From the NCBI GenBank assembly GCA_019236925.1, contig JAFAID010000667.1, positions 1 through 47,111 of the forward strand: a stretch of DNA of 47,111 nucleotides, written 5' to 3'. Under the pieces are notes generated by a model. That model was not told where the DNA came from, ran no database searches, and saw only the letters and a list, made by a program, of their open reading frames with translations. A program made the translations under genes and the position numbers. This document shows positions 11,108 to 21,532 of this stretch, in pieces; position 1 is the first letter of the stretch; the number at the start of each line of letters is the position of its first letter. The DNA comes from Mycobacterium sp. (GTDB lineage Bacteria; Actinomycetota; Actinomycetes; Mycobacteriales; Mycobacteriaceae).

Positions 11108-11712
11108 TTACGCAAGATCAGTTCGAGCGCCTCAGCTCGAGATGCACTGTTGGACTTGAACTGTCCACGTACCGCCGACGTGGTGGTAATGGCTCCCGGC
11201 TTGCGGACACCTCGCATCGACATGCACAGGTGCTCGGCCTCGATCACGACGATGACCCCGCGCGGATTGAGTTTGCGCATCAGGGCGTCGGCGATCTGGG
11301 CCGTGAGCCGCTCCTGCAGCTGCGGCCGCTTGGCGTACAGGTCGACCAGCCGCGCAATCTTCGACAATCCGGTGACCCGGCCGTCGTGACCGGGGATGTA
11401 TCCCACGTGCGCCACACCGTGGAACGCCACCAGATGGTGTTCACAGGTGGAGTACAGCGGGATCTCCTTGATCATCACCAACTCGTCGTGCTGCTCGTCA
11501 AACGTGGTGTCCAGCACGGAGTCGGGATCGGTGTACAGCCCGGCGAACATCTCGCGGTAACTCCGCGCCACGCGGGCCGGGGTGTCGACCAGACCGTGCC
11601 GATTCGGGTCCTCGCCGATCGCGAACAGCAGCTCGCGGACCGCGGCCTCGGCACGTGGCTGGTCGAAGACCGGGGTGCTCAGGGTCGCGGTTCGGGAATT
11701 CGGCCGCACCAT
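11104..11712 (-). CDS. folE: GTP cyclohydrolase I
   Basis: Opens the folate pathway by converting GTP to dihydroneopterin triphosphate. The 202 residues contain the family signature: [21 protein letters not shown] (zinc Cys and His ligands), [23 protein letters not shown], and [26 protein letters not shown] with the third zinc ligand Cys. The ATG at 11712 is preceded by a good GGAGG ribosome-binding site 7-8 nt upstream. It lies 18 nt after the ftsH stop, so ftsH, folE, folP, folB and folK are probably read as one unit. Confidence 0.98.
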   Translation of the reverse strand: MVRPNSRTATLSTPVFDQPRAEAAVRELLFAIGEDPNRHGLVDTPARVARSYREMFAGLYTDPDSVLDTTFDEQHDELVMIKEIPLYSTCEHHLVAFHGVAHVGYIPGHDGRVTGLSKIARLVDLYAKRPQLQERLTAQIADALMRKLNPRGVIVVIEAEHLCMSMRGVRKPGAITTTSAVRGQFKSNSASRAEALELILRK

Positions 11713-11730
11713 CGAAGCCTCCGTTCGTGT

Positions 11731-14097
<2,367 letters not shown>

Positions 14098-14165
14098 CAA
14101 TCATCGGCCGTCGCCGGCCAGGTCCTTCCCGATACACGCAGCTGGAATAGTCCAGGTTACCGCCC

Positions 14166-14256
14166 CGTGGCGATCGCCAGCTCGGCGCAGCCGAGTGCAG
14201 CGGCTCGCCACCATTCTGCCCGTGGTGATCGCCAGCTCAGCGCAGCCGGGCTCAGC
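14166..14256. repeat. Two copies of a dispersed intergenic repeat between ftsH and ephA
   Basis: Copy 1 starts at 14166 and copy 2 at 14221, period 55 bp. Over the first 36 bases they agree at about 31 positions; both contain CGTGG-GATCGCCAGCTC followed by GCGCAGCCG. A related copy in the opposite orientation is at 20871-20905. The pair sits in the 283-bp divergent region that must hold the promoters of ftsH and ephA; I found no other clear element there. Confidence 0.6.
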
Positions 14257-14380
14257 AGAAATCATCCCCTCGAGATCTGCCGTTAAAACAACGAATAGCA
14301 GTTCCCCACAATTGCCATCACGCGTGTGCCCAGCTGCCGAAGGCCTTTCGGCCGGACCGGGCGTGTGCTTTGGTGAGACG

Positions 14381-15358
14381 GTGCCTGAGAGCCTACCGAT
14401 CACCGAACGCACCATTAAGACCAATGGCGTGCAGTTGCACACCGTCGAAGCAGGTGAGCCGGGCGCACCAGTGGTGGTACTGGCCCACGGCTTTCCGGAA
14501 CTCGCCTATTCATGGCGCCATCAGATCCCGGTGCTGGCCGCCGCCGGATACCACGTGCTGGCCCCGGATCAGCGCGGCTACGGCGGCTCCAGCCGCCCGG
14601 AGGACATCTCCGACTACAACATCGCCGACTTGTCCGCCGACGTAATCGGCTTGCTCGACGACGTCGGCGCCGAGCGGGCGGTGCTTATCGGTCACGATTG
14701 GGGCGCCCCGGTGGCGTGGAGCTCGGCGCAACTGCATCCCGACCGGGTCGCGGCCGTGGTCGGTTTGAGCGTTCCGCCGGTGCCGCGGGCCCAGGTCCCG
14801 CCGACGCAGGCGTTTCGCATGCTGTTCGGCGAGAACTTTTTCTACATGCTCTATTTCCAAGAGCCGGGGGTCGCCGATGCCGAACTGGCTGCCGACCCGG
14901 CAAAGACCCTGCGGCGCATGATGGCCGGCCTGCGCGCGCCGGATGACCATGCGGCCGCCGCGCGGATGATCGCACCCGGCCCGGCGGGCTTCATCGAGCG
15001 ACTACCCGAAGCCAACGGCCTGCCGAGCTGGATCAGCGCCGAGGAACTCGACCACTACATCGTCGAATTCACCCGCACCGGATTTACCGGCGGGCTGAAC
15101 TGGTACCGGAACCTGGACCGCAACTGGGAAATCTTGGCCGACCCGCCGGCCGCAACCATCACGATGCCGGCGATGTTTGTTGCCGGCACCGACGATCCGG
15201 TGGGGGGCTTCATGCGCCGCGACCGTACCGCCGAGGTGGTGACCGGTCCCTACCGTGAGGTGATGATCGACGGCGCCGGACACTGGCTGCAACAGGAGCG
15301 GCCCGATCAGGTCAACGAGGTAGTCCTGGACTTCCTCTCGGGTCTCACGCCGTCATGA
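14381..15358 (+). CDS. ephA: Epoxide hydrolase EphA, alpha/beta-hydrolase fold
   Basis: Hydrolyses epoxides to diols; in mycobacteria it is linked to lipid detoxification. The 325 residues show the oxyanion-hole HGFPE (36-40), DQRGYGGSSRP, nucleophile Asp106 in GHDWGAPVAW, cap-domain tyrosines in FFYMLYFQEPG and ELDHYIVEF, and the catalytic His in DGAGHWLQQERP near the C-terminus. I use the GTG at 14381 because homology begins right after it; the open frame further upstream crosses the repeats and the ftsH start. It is the first gene of a three-gene operon and overlaps the next gene (ATGA). Confidence 0.93.
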   Translation: MPESLPITERTIKTNGVQLHTVEAGEPGAPVVVLAHGFPELAYSWRHQIPVLAAAGYHVLAPDQRGYGGSSRPEDISDYNIADLSADVIGLLDDVGAERAVLIGHDWGAPVAWSSAQLHPDRVAAVVGLSVPPVPRAQVPPTQAFRMLFGENFFYMLYFQEPGVADAELAADPAKTLRRMMAGLRAPDDHAAAARMIAPGPAGFIERLPEANGLPSWISAEELDHYIVEFTRTGFTGGLNWYRNLDRNWEILADPPAATITMPAMFVAGTDDPVGGFMRRDRTAEVVTGPYREVMIDGAGHWLQQERPDQVNEVVLDFLSGLTPS

Positions 15359-16548
15359 ACCGCTTGCTGAACTTCGGGGTCTTCATCACACCGTTCCACC
15401 CGACCGGCCAATCTCCCACGGCGGCACTCGAATACGATATGGAGCGAGTGGTCGCACTGGACCGCCTGGGTTTCGACGAGGCGTGGTTCGGTGAGCATCA
15501 TTCCGGCGGCTACGAGCTGATCGCCTGCCCCGAGGTGTTCATCGCCGCGGCGGCCGAACGGACCAAGCACATCCGGTTGGGTACCGGCGTTGTGTCGCTG
15601 CCTTACCACCATCCGCTGATGGTGGCCGACCGGTGGGTGCTGCTGGATCATCTGACCCGTGGGCGGGTGATGTTCGGCACGGGTCCGGGCGCCCTGCCGT
15701 CAGACGCCTACATGATGGGCATCGATCCGATCGAGCAGCGCCGGATGATGAATGAATCGCTCGAGGCGATTCTGGCGTTGTTCCGCGCCGTGCCCGGTGA
15801 GCGGATCAGCCGTCACTCGGATTGGTTCACGCTGCGCGATGCCCAGCTGCACATCCGGCCCTACACCTGGCCCTACCCGGAAATCTCAACGGCGGCAATG
15901 ATTTCCCCGTCCGGCCCGCGGCTCGCCGGGGCGTTGGGCACGTCGCTGCTTTCGCTGTCGATGTCGGTGCCGGGCGGCTATGCGGCGGTGGAAAACACCT
16001 GGGGAGTCGTGTCCGAACAAGCCGGCAAAGCCGGACACGACGAGCCCGACCGGGCCAACTGGCGGGTGCTCGGCATCCTGCATCTGGCCGACAGCCGAGA
16101 TCAGGCGATCGACGACTGCACCTATGGCCTGCAGGACTTCGCGAAGTACTTCGGCGCAGCCGGGTTCGTGCCGCTGGCCAACCTGGTCGAAGGCGCGCAG
16201 TCACCCCACGAGTTCGTCGAAGACTATGCGGCGAGAGGCAATTGCTGCGTCGGCACACCCGAGGAAGCGATCGGCTACATCGAAGATCTGCTCGATCGGT
16301 CGGGCGGGTTTGGCGGCTTCTTGTTGCTCGGCCACGACTGGGCATCGCCGCAGGCGACCTATCACTCCTATGATTTGTTCGCCCGCAAGGTGATTCCGCA
16401 TTTCAAAGGTCAACTGGAGGCGCCTCGAGCATCGCATGAATGGGCCAAGGGCATGCGTGAGCAACTACTTGGCCGCGCGGGCGAGGCGGTGGTCAAGGCG
16501 ATCACCGAGCACACCGATGAACTCAAGATGGAAAGCGAGAACAGCTGA
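15355..16548 (+). CDS. LLM-class flavin-dependent monooxygenase
   Basis: Bacterial luciferase-like TIM-barrel enzyme, expected to use reduced FMN/F420 and O2 on an unknown substrate. The 397 residues begin NFGVFITPFHPTG, then DEAWFGEHHSGGYE, the conserved LGTGVVSLPYHHPLMVADRWVLLDHLTRGRVMFGTGPGALPSDAYMMG core split over residues 80-125, and CCVGTPEEAIGYIEDL near the C-terminus. It corresponds to M. tuberculosis Rv3618, also next to ephA. It is coupled to ephA (ATGA overlap) and to the following dehydrogenase (TGATG), suggesting one oxidative pathway: monooxygenation, epoxide opening, alcohol oxidation. Confidence 0.9.
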   Translation: MNRLLNFGVFITPFHPTGQSPTAALEYDMERVVALDRLGFDEAWFGEHHSGGYELIACPEVFIAAAAERTKHIRLGTGVVSLPYHHPLMVADRWVLLDHLTRGRVMFGTGPGALPSDAYMMGIDPIEQRRMMNESLEAILALFRAVPGERISRHSDWFTLRDAQLHIRPYTWPYPEISTAAMISPSGPRLAGALGTSLLSLSMSVPGGYAAVENTWGVVSEQAGKAGHDEPDRANWRVLGILHLADSRDQAIDDCTYGLQDFAKYFGAAGFVPLANLVEGAQSPHEFVEDYAARGNCCVGTPEEAIGYIEDLLDRSGGFGGFLLLGHDWASPQATYHSYDLFARKVIPHFKGQLEAPRASHEWAKGMREQLLGRAGEAVVKAITEHTDELKMESENS

Positions 16549-17564
16549 TGCGTGCCGCGGTACTACGCGAAGGCCGCATGGTCTGTCGGGACGACGTGCC
16601 CGACCCAATCCCCGGTCCGGGCCAGGTCCTGGTCGGCGTGCGATCGTGCGGAATCTGTGGCTCCGACTTGCATTTCGCCGCTCATGGGGCCGAGGTGTTG
16701 TCGCTGACTGATGAAATGGCGGGCAGTCTCGGTGGCGGCACAAATGTCGACTTGAGCCACGACATCTTTATGGGCCACGAGTTCAGCGCGGAAATCCTCG
16801 AAGCCGGTCCTGACACCGAAACGTATCCGCCGGGGACGCTGGTCACCTCGATCCCGGTGCTGATCTCAGGCAAACACGTCGAACCGATTGTCTACAGCAA
16901 CAAGACACTGGGCGGCTATGCCGAGCGGATGCTGCTATCGGCGCCGCTGCTGCTACGTATTCCCAACGGGCTGGATCATCGACACGCTGCTTTGACCGAA
17001 CCGATGGCGGTCGGGCTGCACGCCGTTAACAAGTCGAGTGTTCAGCCCGGCGAGACGGCGCTGGTGGTCGGTTGCGGTCCGATAGGTATTGCGGTGATCG
17101 CAGCTCTGCGCGCTCGCGGAGTCGAATCTATTGTGGCAGCGGACTTTTCGCCGAAGCGCCGCGAACTCGCCGCAACCATGGGTGCACATCAGACGCTCGA
17201 CCCGGCGCAGGGCTCACCATTCGACACCGTCACTCCCGCTGTGGTATTCGAGGCGGTCGGGGTGCCCGGGATCATCGATGACGTGATGCGCAGAGCCAGG
17301 CACGGCACTCGGCTGGTCGTCGTCGGGGTGTGCATGCAGCCCGACACCGTGCATCCGTTCTTCGCCATCGCCAAGGAGATCAACGTTCAGTTCGTCCTCG
17401 CCTATGACCCGAACGAATTCGCCGATTCGTTGCGGGCGATCGCCGAGGGCGACATCGACGTCGCCCCGGTGATCACCGGCGACGTCGGCCTCGAGGGCGT
17501 CGGGACAGCCTTCGATGATCTCGCCGACCCCAAACGGCACTGCAAGATACTGGTCACCCCCTAG
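16548..17564 (+). CDS. Zinc-dependent medium-chain alcohol dehydrogenase
   Basis: MDR-family NAD(P)-dependent oxidoreductase. The 338 residues have the catalytic-zinc Cys in CGICGSDLH (Cys37), the GHEFS glutamate/histidine pair (77-78), and a Rossmann loop VVGCGPIGIAVIAALRARG at about 173-191. The structural-zinc lobe with four cysteines typical of ADHs is missing: the corresponding stretch (SIPVLISGKHVEPIVYSN) has none. There is an insertion after CGICGSDLH (AEVLSLTDEMAGSLGGGTNV). The substrate is unknown. It ends the ephA operon at a terminator-like hairpin. Confidence 0.88.
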   Translation: MRAAVLREGRMVCRDDVPDPIPGPGQVLVGVRSCGICGSDLHFAAHGAEVLSLTDEMAGSLGGGTNVDLSHDIFMGHEFSAEILEAGPDTETYPPGTLVTSIPVLISGKHVEPIVYSNKTLGGYAERMLLSAPLLLRIPNGLDHRHAALTEPMAVGLHAVNKSSVQPGETALVVGCGPIGIAVIAALRARGVESIVAADFSPKRRELAATMGAHQTLDPAQGSPFDTVTPAVVFEAVGVPGIIDDVMRRARHGTRLVVVGVCMQPDTVHPFFAIAKEINVQFVLAYDPNEFADSLRAIAEGDIDVAPVITGDVGLEGVGTAFDDLADPKRHCKILVTP

Positions 17565-17590
17565 GCGCCGGCCGCTGTGGCCGCGCCTTT
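17564..17590 (+). terminator. Terminator-like hairpin after the ephA operon
   Basis: GGCGCCGGCC and GGCCGCGCC pair with one bulged base around the loop GCTGT, starting at the last base of the dehydrogenase stop codon and followed by TTT. It would isolate the three-gene operon from the permease 80 nt downstream. Confidence 0.5.
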
Positions 17591-17671
17591 GCCGCGCGAC
17601 CTGGTCGTTCGTTGTTGTATCTTGGGCCAAGCTGGCTAGCGAGCCACCACGAATCCTCCGGAGGGGGCAGG

Positions 17672-19129
17672 ATGCCGACGCCGGCGCTCAGCCTGCCAAG
17701 GCAGATGCTGCGGCGCCGGCCGGTGAGCGGCGCCCCGGTCGCGGTCAGGGCCTCCGATCACCTGCAACGGAGTCTGGGAACCTTCCTGCTCACCATGTTC
17801 GGCGTCGGCGAGACGGTCGGTGCGGGCATCTTCATCGTGCTCTCGCAGTCGGTGCCGCAGGCCGGCCCGGGAGTGGTCCTCTCGTTCGTCCTCGCCGGGG
17901 TCGCCGCGGGTCTGGCCGCGGTCTGCTACGCCGAGATGGCTTCGGCGGTACCGGTTTCCGGGTCGGCCTACTCGTACTGCTACGCCACCCTGGGCGAGCT
18001 CGCAGCGATGGGCGTCGCAGCATGCCTGCTGCTCGAGTACGGCGTGTCCACCGCCGCGGTCGCGGTCGGGTGGAGTCAGTATCTGAACAAGTTGCTCGAC
18101 AACGTCTTTGGATCTCATCTGCCGCAAGCCATTTCGGCGGGCCCGTGGGATTCCGAGCCGGGCGTCATCAACCTGCCGGCGATCGTCTTGCTGGCGATGT
18201 GTGCGGTCCTGTTGATACGCGGTGCCAGTCAATCCGCCAAGGCCAACGCCGTGATGGTGGTGATCAAGCTCGGCGTGCTGGTGATATTCGCGGCCATCGC
18301 GTTCACCGCATTCAAGGCGGACCGATTCAACGACTTTGCGCCGTTCGGCGTCTCGGGCATCAGCTTGGCCGCTGGCACAATCTTCTTCGCCTACATCGGC
18401 CTTGACGCAGTCTCCACCGCCGGCGACGAGGTCAAAGATCCGCAACACACGATGCCGCGGGCAATCATCTACGCGCTGCTGATTGTCACGACTATCCATG
18501 TGCTCGTCGCGGTTGCCGCGATGGGTAGCCAGCCGTGGCAGGAGTTCAGCGGCGAAGAAGCGGTGCTGGCCGTGATCTTGGACCACATCACCGGAAACAC
18601 CGCGGGCAGCACCCTGGTATGTGCCGGCGCGGTGATATCCATCTTCTCCGTCACGCTGGTGACGTTGTACGGCCAGACACGGATCCTGTTCACGATGGGC
18701 CGTGACGGGCTGCTGCCGGCAACATTCGCGAAGGTCAACCCGCGCACGATGACACCCATCGGAAACACCGTGATCGTTGCGCTCGTGGTGGCAGCCCTGG
18801 CCGCCCTGGTGCCGCTGGACCGTCTGGCCGAAACAGTGTCGATCGGCACCTTGACCGCGTTCATCGTGGTGTCAGGGGGAGTGATTGTCCTGCGCATTCA
18901 ACAGCCGGATTTACCCCGCGGTTTCAAGGTGCCCGGCTATCCCGTGACACCGATCCTGTCGATCGCGGCGTGCGCCTACATCCTTTTCAGCCTGCACTGG
19001 TACACCTGGATTGCGTTCAGCGGGTGGTTAGTGGTGGCGCTGGTCTTCTACCTGATGTGGGGCCGCCGTCACAGCGCACTCAACGACACCGGGAACGGCG
19101 GCGTCGCAACGGCCGTGCCGGTAGATTGA
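17672..19129 (+). CDS. APC-superfamily amino acid permease
   Basis: Inner-membrane secondary transporter for amino acids, most like the cationic amino acid transporter group. The 485 residues contain about 12 hydrophobic segments. The first is FLLTMFGVGETVGAGIFIVLS, where GAGIF is the substrate-binding break in TM1; TM6 contains the conserved FFAYIGLDAVSTAGDEVKDPQ. The ATG at 17672 is preceded by the strong ribosome-binding site GGAGGGGG; an in-frame extension of 20 codons lacks one. The stop codon overlaps the -35 box of the metal-response promoter that follows, so the two units are tightly packed. The exact substrate is unknown. Confidence 0.9.
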   Translation: MPTPALSLPRQMLRRRPVSGAPVAVRASDHLQRSLGTFLLTMFGVGETVGAGIFIVLSQSVPQAGPGVVLSFVLAGVAAGLAAVCYAEMASAVPVSGSAYSYCYATLGELAAMGVAACLLLEYGVSTAAVAVGWSQYLNKLLDNVFGSHLPQAISAGPWDSEPGVINLPAIVLLAMCAVLLIRGASQSAKANAVMVVIKLGVLVIFAAIAFTAFKADRFNDFAPFGVSGISLAAGTIFFAYIGLDAVSTAGDEVKDPQHTMPRAIIYALLIVTTIHVLVAVAAMGSQPWQEFSGEEAVLAVILDHITGNTAGSTLVCAGAVISIFSVTLVTLYGQTRILFTMGRDGLLPATFAKVNPRTMTPIGNTVIVALVVAALAALVPLDRLAETVSIGTLTAFIVVSGGVIVLRIQQPDLPRGFKVPGYPVTPILSIAACAYILFSLHWYTWIAFSGWLVVALVFYLMWGRRHSALNDTGNGGVATAVPVD

Positions 19130-19156
19130 CCTTGCCCCTGGGGTAACCCTTACCTT
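19126..19156 (+). promoter_or_regulatory. MerR-type promoter with 19-bp spacer
   Basis: TTGACC (19126-19131) and TACCTT (19151-19156) are separated by exactly 19 bp, the overlong spacer that marks promoters twisted open by MerR-family activators. The spacer holds a dyad, TTGCCCC-T-GGGGTAA (19132-19146), with one mismatch in seven. The pentamer ACCTT also recurs at 19129, 19152 and 19164. The promoter drives the small Cys-rich protein at 19266, and a MerR gene follows 0.4 kb downstream. Confidence 0.72.
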
Positions 19157-19265
19157 GGCGATTACCTTCGGCCAGTCCACGCCCGAGCGGACTGATCACC
19201 GAGCAACCTCCAGCCCGAAAGGGGATGGGGACCAGTCGCTGCGCGGCTACCACCCCGGATTACCA

Positions 19266-19592
19266 ATGAGTGAAACACCAAAGCCCGCAACCGAATCAAC
19301 GTCTTTCGCCGAGAACTCGGCGGACTCCGCGAAGCCGGCTGGGCTGCGTCGGATCCTGACCTGGGTCGGGATCGTTGCCGGGGCGGTGGTCGTCGTCGCC
19401 GCCATCTTCGTTTCCGGTGCCGCAACGGCTTGGCTCTCCGGCGGGCACGGCCACCCCCGACACGAGGCGGCCTGCATGATGGACATGAAGGGCATGAAGG
19501 ACATGCCGAAAGGGCCAATGACCGGCGACAAGGATTGTTGCGGCAAAAAGGGTCCTGCCGACACCGACTGCTGCGAACCCAAGAAGGCATAG
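19266..19592 (+). CDS. Small membrane-anchored Cys/Met/His-rich protein, probable metal binder
   Basis: I do not recognise a named family. The 108-residue product has a polar N-terminus (MSETPKPATESTSFAENS), one membrane segment at about residues 30-55 (WVGIVAGAVVVVAAIFVSGA), and a short tail that is almost all metal ligands: HGHPRHEAAC, then MMDMKGMKDMPKGPM, then two CC pairs (DKDCCGKK and DTDCCEPK). That is 5 Cys, 3 His and 7 Met in about 50 residues. With the signal/anchor orientation expected from the charges, the tail would face outside. It sits between a MerR-type promoter and a MerR gene. The ATG at 19266 lacks a strong ribosome-binding site. Metal binding is inferred. Confidence 0.75.
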   Translation: MSETPKPATESTSFAENSADSAKPAGLRRILTWVGIVAGAVVVVAAIFVSGAATAWLSGGHGHPRHEAACMMDMKGMKDMPKGPMTGDKDCCGKKGPADTDCCEPKKA

Positions 19593-19623
19593 CTGACCTC
19601 GTTTTTGGTAGCGGCTAGGCTAA

Positions 19624-19646
19624 GACCCTGCCGCTGCGGCAAGGTC
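19624..19646 (+). promoter_or_regulatory. Near-perfect 23-bp palindrome before the merR-type gene
   Basis: GACCCTGCCGC-T-GCGGCAAGGTC matches at 10 of 11 pairs. Its half-site (GACCYTGCC) is shared with the promoter at 19126-19156, which reads GACCTTGCC. It lies about 40 bp before the regulator's GTG and just after a possible -10 (TAGGCT, 19616-19621), a position suited to self-repression. A transcriptional role is inferred from symmetry and the shared half-site. Confidence 0.6.
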
Positions 19647-19687
19647 GGGAACTGCAGACGCCGTCAGCGGGCCCAAGGAGAGTCACC

Positions 19688-20116
19688 GTGGCCCATACCG
19701 TGGGCGCTGCCGCGAAGGCTGTTGGCGTCTCGGCGAAGGCGATCCGGATCTGGGAAGCCAAGGGGCTGCTGCCGCCGGCCGGACGAACCGAAGCCGGCTA
19801 CCGACTCTTCACCGACGACGACATCGAGATTCTGCGGTTCATCGGTCGGGCCAAGACGCTCGGGCTGACACTCCCGGAGATCAAGAGCGTCCTCGACCTG
19901 CACCGCCAGGGCACTGTGCCGTGTGACCAGGTCACCGCGCTACTCGACGCGCATATCCGGGACATCGACCAGACGGTTGCCGAACTGCGTGCGCTACGCG
20001 CCACCTTGGCCGCTGCCCTGCAGGGCGCACGCCAGGATCAAAACCGAGGCCGAGCCGCCACTGTCTGCCGAATCATCGAAAGCTCGGTCGACGATCGTGA
20101 CGAGCCGGTCGATTAG
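19688..20116 (+). CDS. MerR-family metal-responsive transcriptional regulator
   Basis: The 142 residues begin with a winged helix-turn-helix (VGAAAKAVGVSAKAIRIWEAKGLLPPAGRTEAGYRLF), then the DIEILRFIGRAKTLGLTLPEIKSVLDL hinge and a long dimerisation helix (DIDQTVAELRALRATLAAAL). Cys79 in TVPCDQV is at the position used by divalent-metal sensors such as ZntR and MerR, where copper sensors have Ser. A second Cys (127, in TVCRIIES) lies where the metal loop closes. This points to a Zn/Cd/Pb/Hg-like ligand, not certain. It starts at GTG with an excellent AAGGAGA site 6 nt upstream. It probably controls the Cys-rich gene before it. Confidence 0.9.
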   Translation: MAHTVGAAAKAVGVSAKAIRIWEAKGLLPPAGRTEAGYRLFTDDDIEILRFIGRAKTLGLTLPEIKSVLDLHRQGTVPCDQVTALLDAHIRDIDQTVAELRALRATLAAALQGARQDQNRGRAATVCRIIESSVDDRDEPVD

Positions 20117-20126
20117 GGTGCCGATC

Positions 20127-20846
20127 ATGGCGGTCACCAAAGGTGCCAGGCTGACACTGCGCTTCGTGCTCGCGTTGGGTCTCGCGGTCGGCCTCTTGTC
20201 CGCCTGTGACAGCCACTCGGGACGGGTCGGAGACAATCCACGTCAGGTGACTGTCGTCGGCTCCGGCCAGGTGCAAGGGGTCCCGGACACCCTCACCGCC
20301 GACGTCGGGATCGAGTTCACCGCACCGGACGTCACCGCGGCGATGAATCAGACCAACGACCGCCAGCAGGCGGTCATCAACGCCCTGACGGGCGCCGGCG
20401 TCGACCGCAAGGACATCAGCACCACCGAGGTCAGCCTGCAACCCCAGTACGACAGCACCGGTGGCGCCATCACCGGGTATCGGGCCGGCAACTCGATCCG
20501 GGTCAAGATCCACCCGGCCGACTCGGCGTCTCATGTGCTGGCCGTGATCGTCGGTGCCGGCGGCGACGCCACCCGGATCAACTCGGTCAGCTATTCCATC
20601 GCCGACGACTCGCAGCTGGTGAAGGACGCGCGCGCCCGCGCTTTTCAAGACGCCAAAGACCGGGCCCAGCAGTACGCGCAGCTATCCGGGCTCAAGCTGG
20701 GCAAGATCATCTCGATTTCGGAGACATCGGGTGCAGCGGCCACCATGGCTCCGGCACCACGCGGCGGCATGCCGGCCAGCGTTCCGCTGGAGCCCGGCCA
20801 GCAGACGGTGAGCTTCTCGGTGACCGCCGTCTGGCAATTGCAATAA
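20127..20846 (+). CDS. lpqG: LpqG-like lipoprotein, SIMPL (DUF541) domain
   Basis: Probable cell-envelope lipoprotein of unknown function. The 239 residues begin with a signal peptide (KGARLTLRFVLALGLAVG) and lipobox LLSAC, with lipidated Cys27. The rest is one SIMPL domain: VTVVGSGQVQGVPDTLTADV near the start, TEVSLQPQYDSTGG, and the C-terminal LSGLKLGKIISISE block. The ATG at 20127 follows AGGGTG; a GTG three codons earlier is possible. It begins 10 nt after the MerR gene, so some read-through is likely, although in other mycobacteria lpqG stands in a different context. Confidence 0.92.
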   Translation: MAVTKGARLTLRFVLALGLAVGLLSACDSHSGRVGDNPRQVTVVGSGQVQGVPDTLTADVGIEFTAPDVTAAMNQTNDRQQAVINALTGAGVDRKDISTTEVSLQPQYDSTGGAITGYRAGNSIRVKIHPADSASHVLAVIVGAGGDATRINSVSYSIADDSQLVKDARARAFQDAKDRAQQYAQLSGLKLGKIISISETSGAAATMAPAPRGGMPASVPLEPGQQTVSFSVTAVWQLQ

Positions 20847-20870
20847 CCGCTCCAGTTCTGGTGTCGACCC

Positions 20871-20905
20871 GCTGCGCCCGGCTTCGCCGGCCTTGCGATC
20901 GCCAC
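20871..20905. repeat. Dispersed repeat with hairpin between convergent lpqG and hpt
   Basis: The stretch GCTGCGCCCGGCTTCGCCGG, then CCTTGCGATCGCCAC, aligns with the reverse complement of the repeats at 14166-14256 (shared GCTG-GCCCGGCT and GCGATC-CCAC). The CCGGC-TTC-GCCGG part (20878-20890) forms a small hairpin that could end transcription from both sides. Confidence 0.5.
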
Positions 20906-21507
20906 TAGTCCTGGTAGACCCTGGGGTCCAGGGTTCCGATGTAGGGCAGGTCGCGGTAGCGCTCGTCGTAGTCAAGGCCGTAGCCGACAACGAACTCGTT
21001 GGGGATGTCGAAACCCACGTAGGCGATGTCCACGTTGGCGCGCAGCGCATCAGGTTTACGCAGCAGCGTGCACACCCGCAGTGAATGCGGATGCCGGGTG
21101 GCCAGGTTGCGCAACAGCCAGGACAGCGTCAACCCGGAGTCGACCACGTCCTCGACGATCAGCACATCCCGGTCGTTGATATCGCGATCGAGGTCTTTGA
21201 GGATGCGCACCACCCCCGACGAGGACGTCGACGATCCGTAGGAGCTGACCGCCATGAACTCGAATTGCGTCGGCAGCGGAATCGCACGCGCCAAGTCGGT
21301 GACGAACATCACCGCGCCCTTGAGCACGGTGATCAGCAGCAGGTCTTGGCCTTCGGCGACGGCCAGTTCGCGATAGTCCGCGCCGATCTGTGCGCCGAGC
21401 TCGGCGATTCGGGCCTGGATCTGCTCTTCGCGCAGCAACACCGATTTGATGTCCCCGGGGTACAGCTCCGGCGATTCCGCTGCCACGACCACAGCGTGCC
21501 GTGTCAT
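20905..21507 (-). CDS. hpt: Hypoxanthine-guanine phosphoribosyltransferase
   Basis: Purine salvage enzyme making IMP or GMP from the base and PRPP. The 200-residue product contains [47 protein letters not shown] with the cis-peptide Leu-Lys, the flexible loop [19 protein letters not shown], the PRPP signature [14 protein letters not shown], and the base-binding [23 protein letters not shown] use the ATG at 21507 (MTRHAVVV); a TTG five codons earlier is open. It follows tilS by 25 nt on the same strand, as in other mycobacteria. Confidence 0.97.
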   Translation of the reverse strand: MTRHAVVVAAESPELYPGDIKSVLLREEQIQARIAELGAQIGADYRELAVAEGQDLLLITVLKGAVMFVTDLARAIPLPTQFEFMAVSSYGSSTSSSGVVRILKDLDRDINDRDVLIVEDVVDSGLTLSWLLRNLATRHPHSLRVCTLLRKPDALRANVDIAYVGFDIPNEFVVGYGLDYDERYRDLPYIGTLDPRVYQD

Positions 21508-21532
21508 CGGGCCGACAACCAATGGTGGTCGG

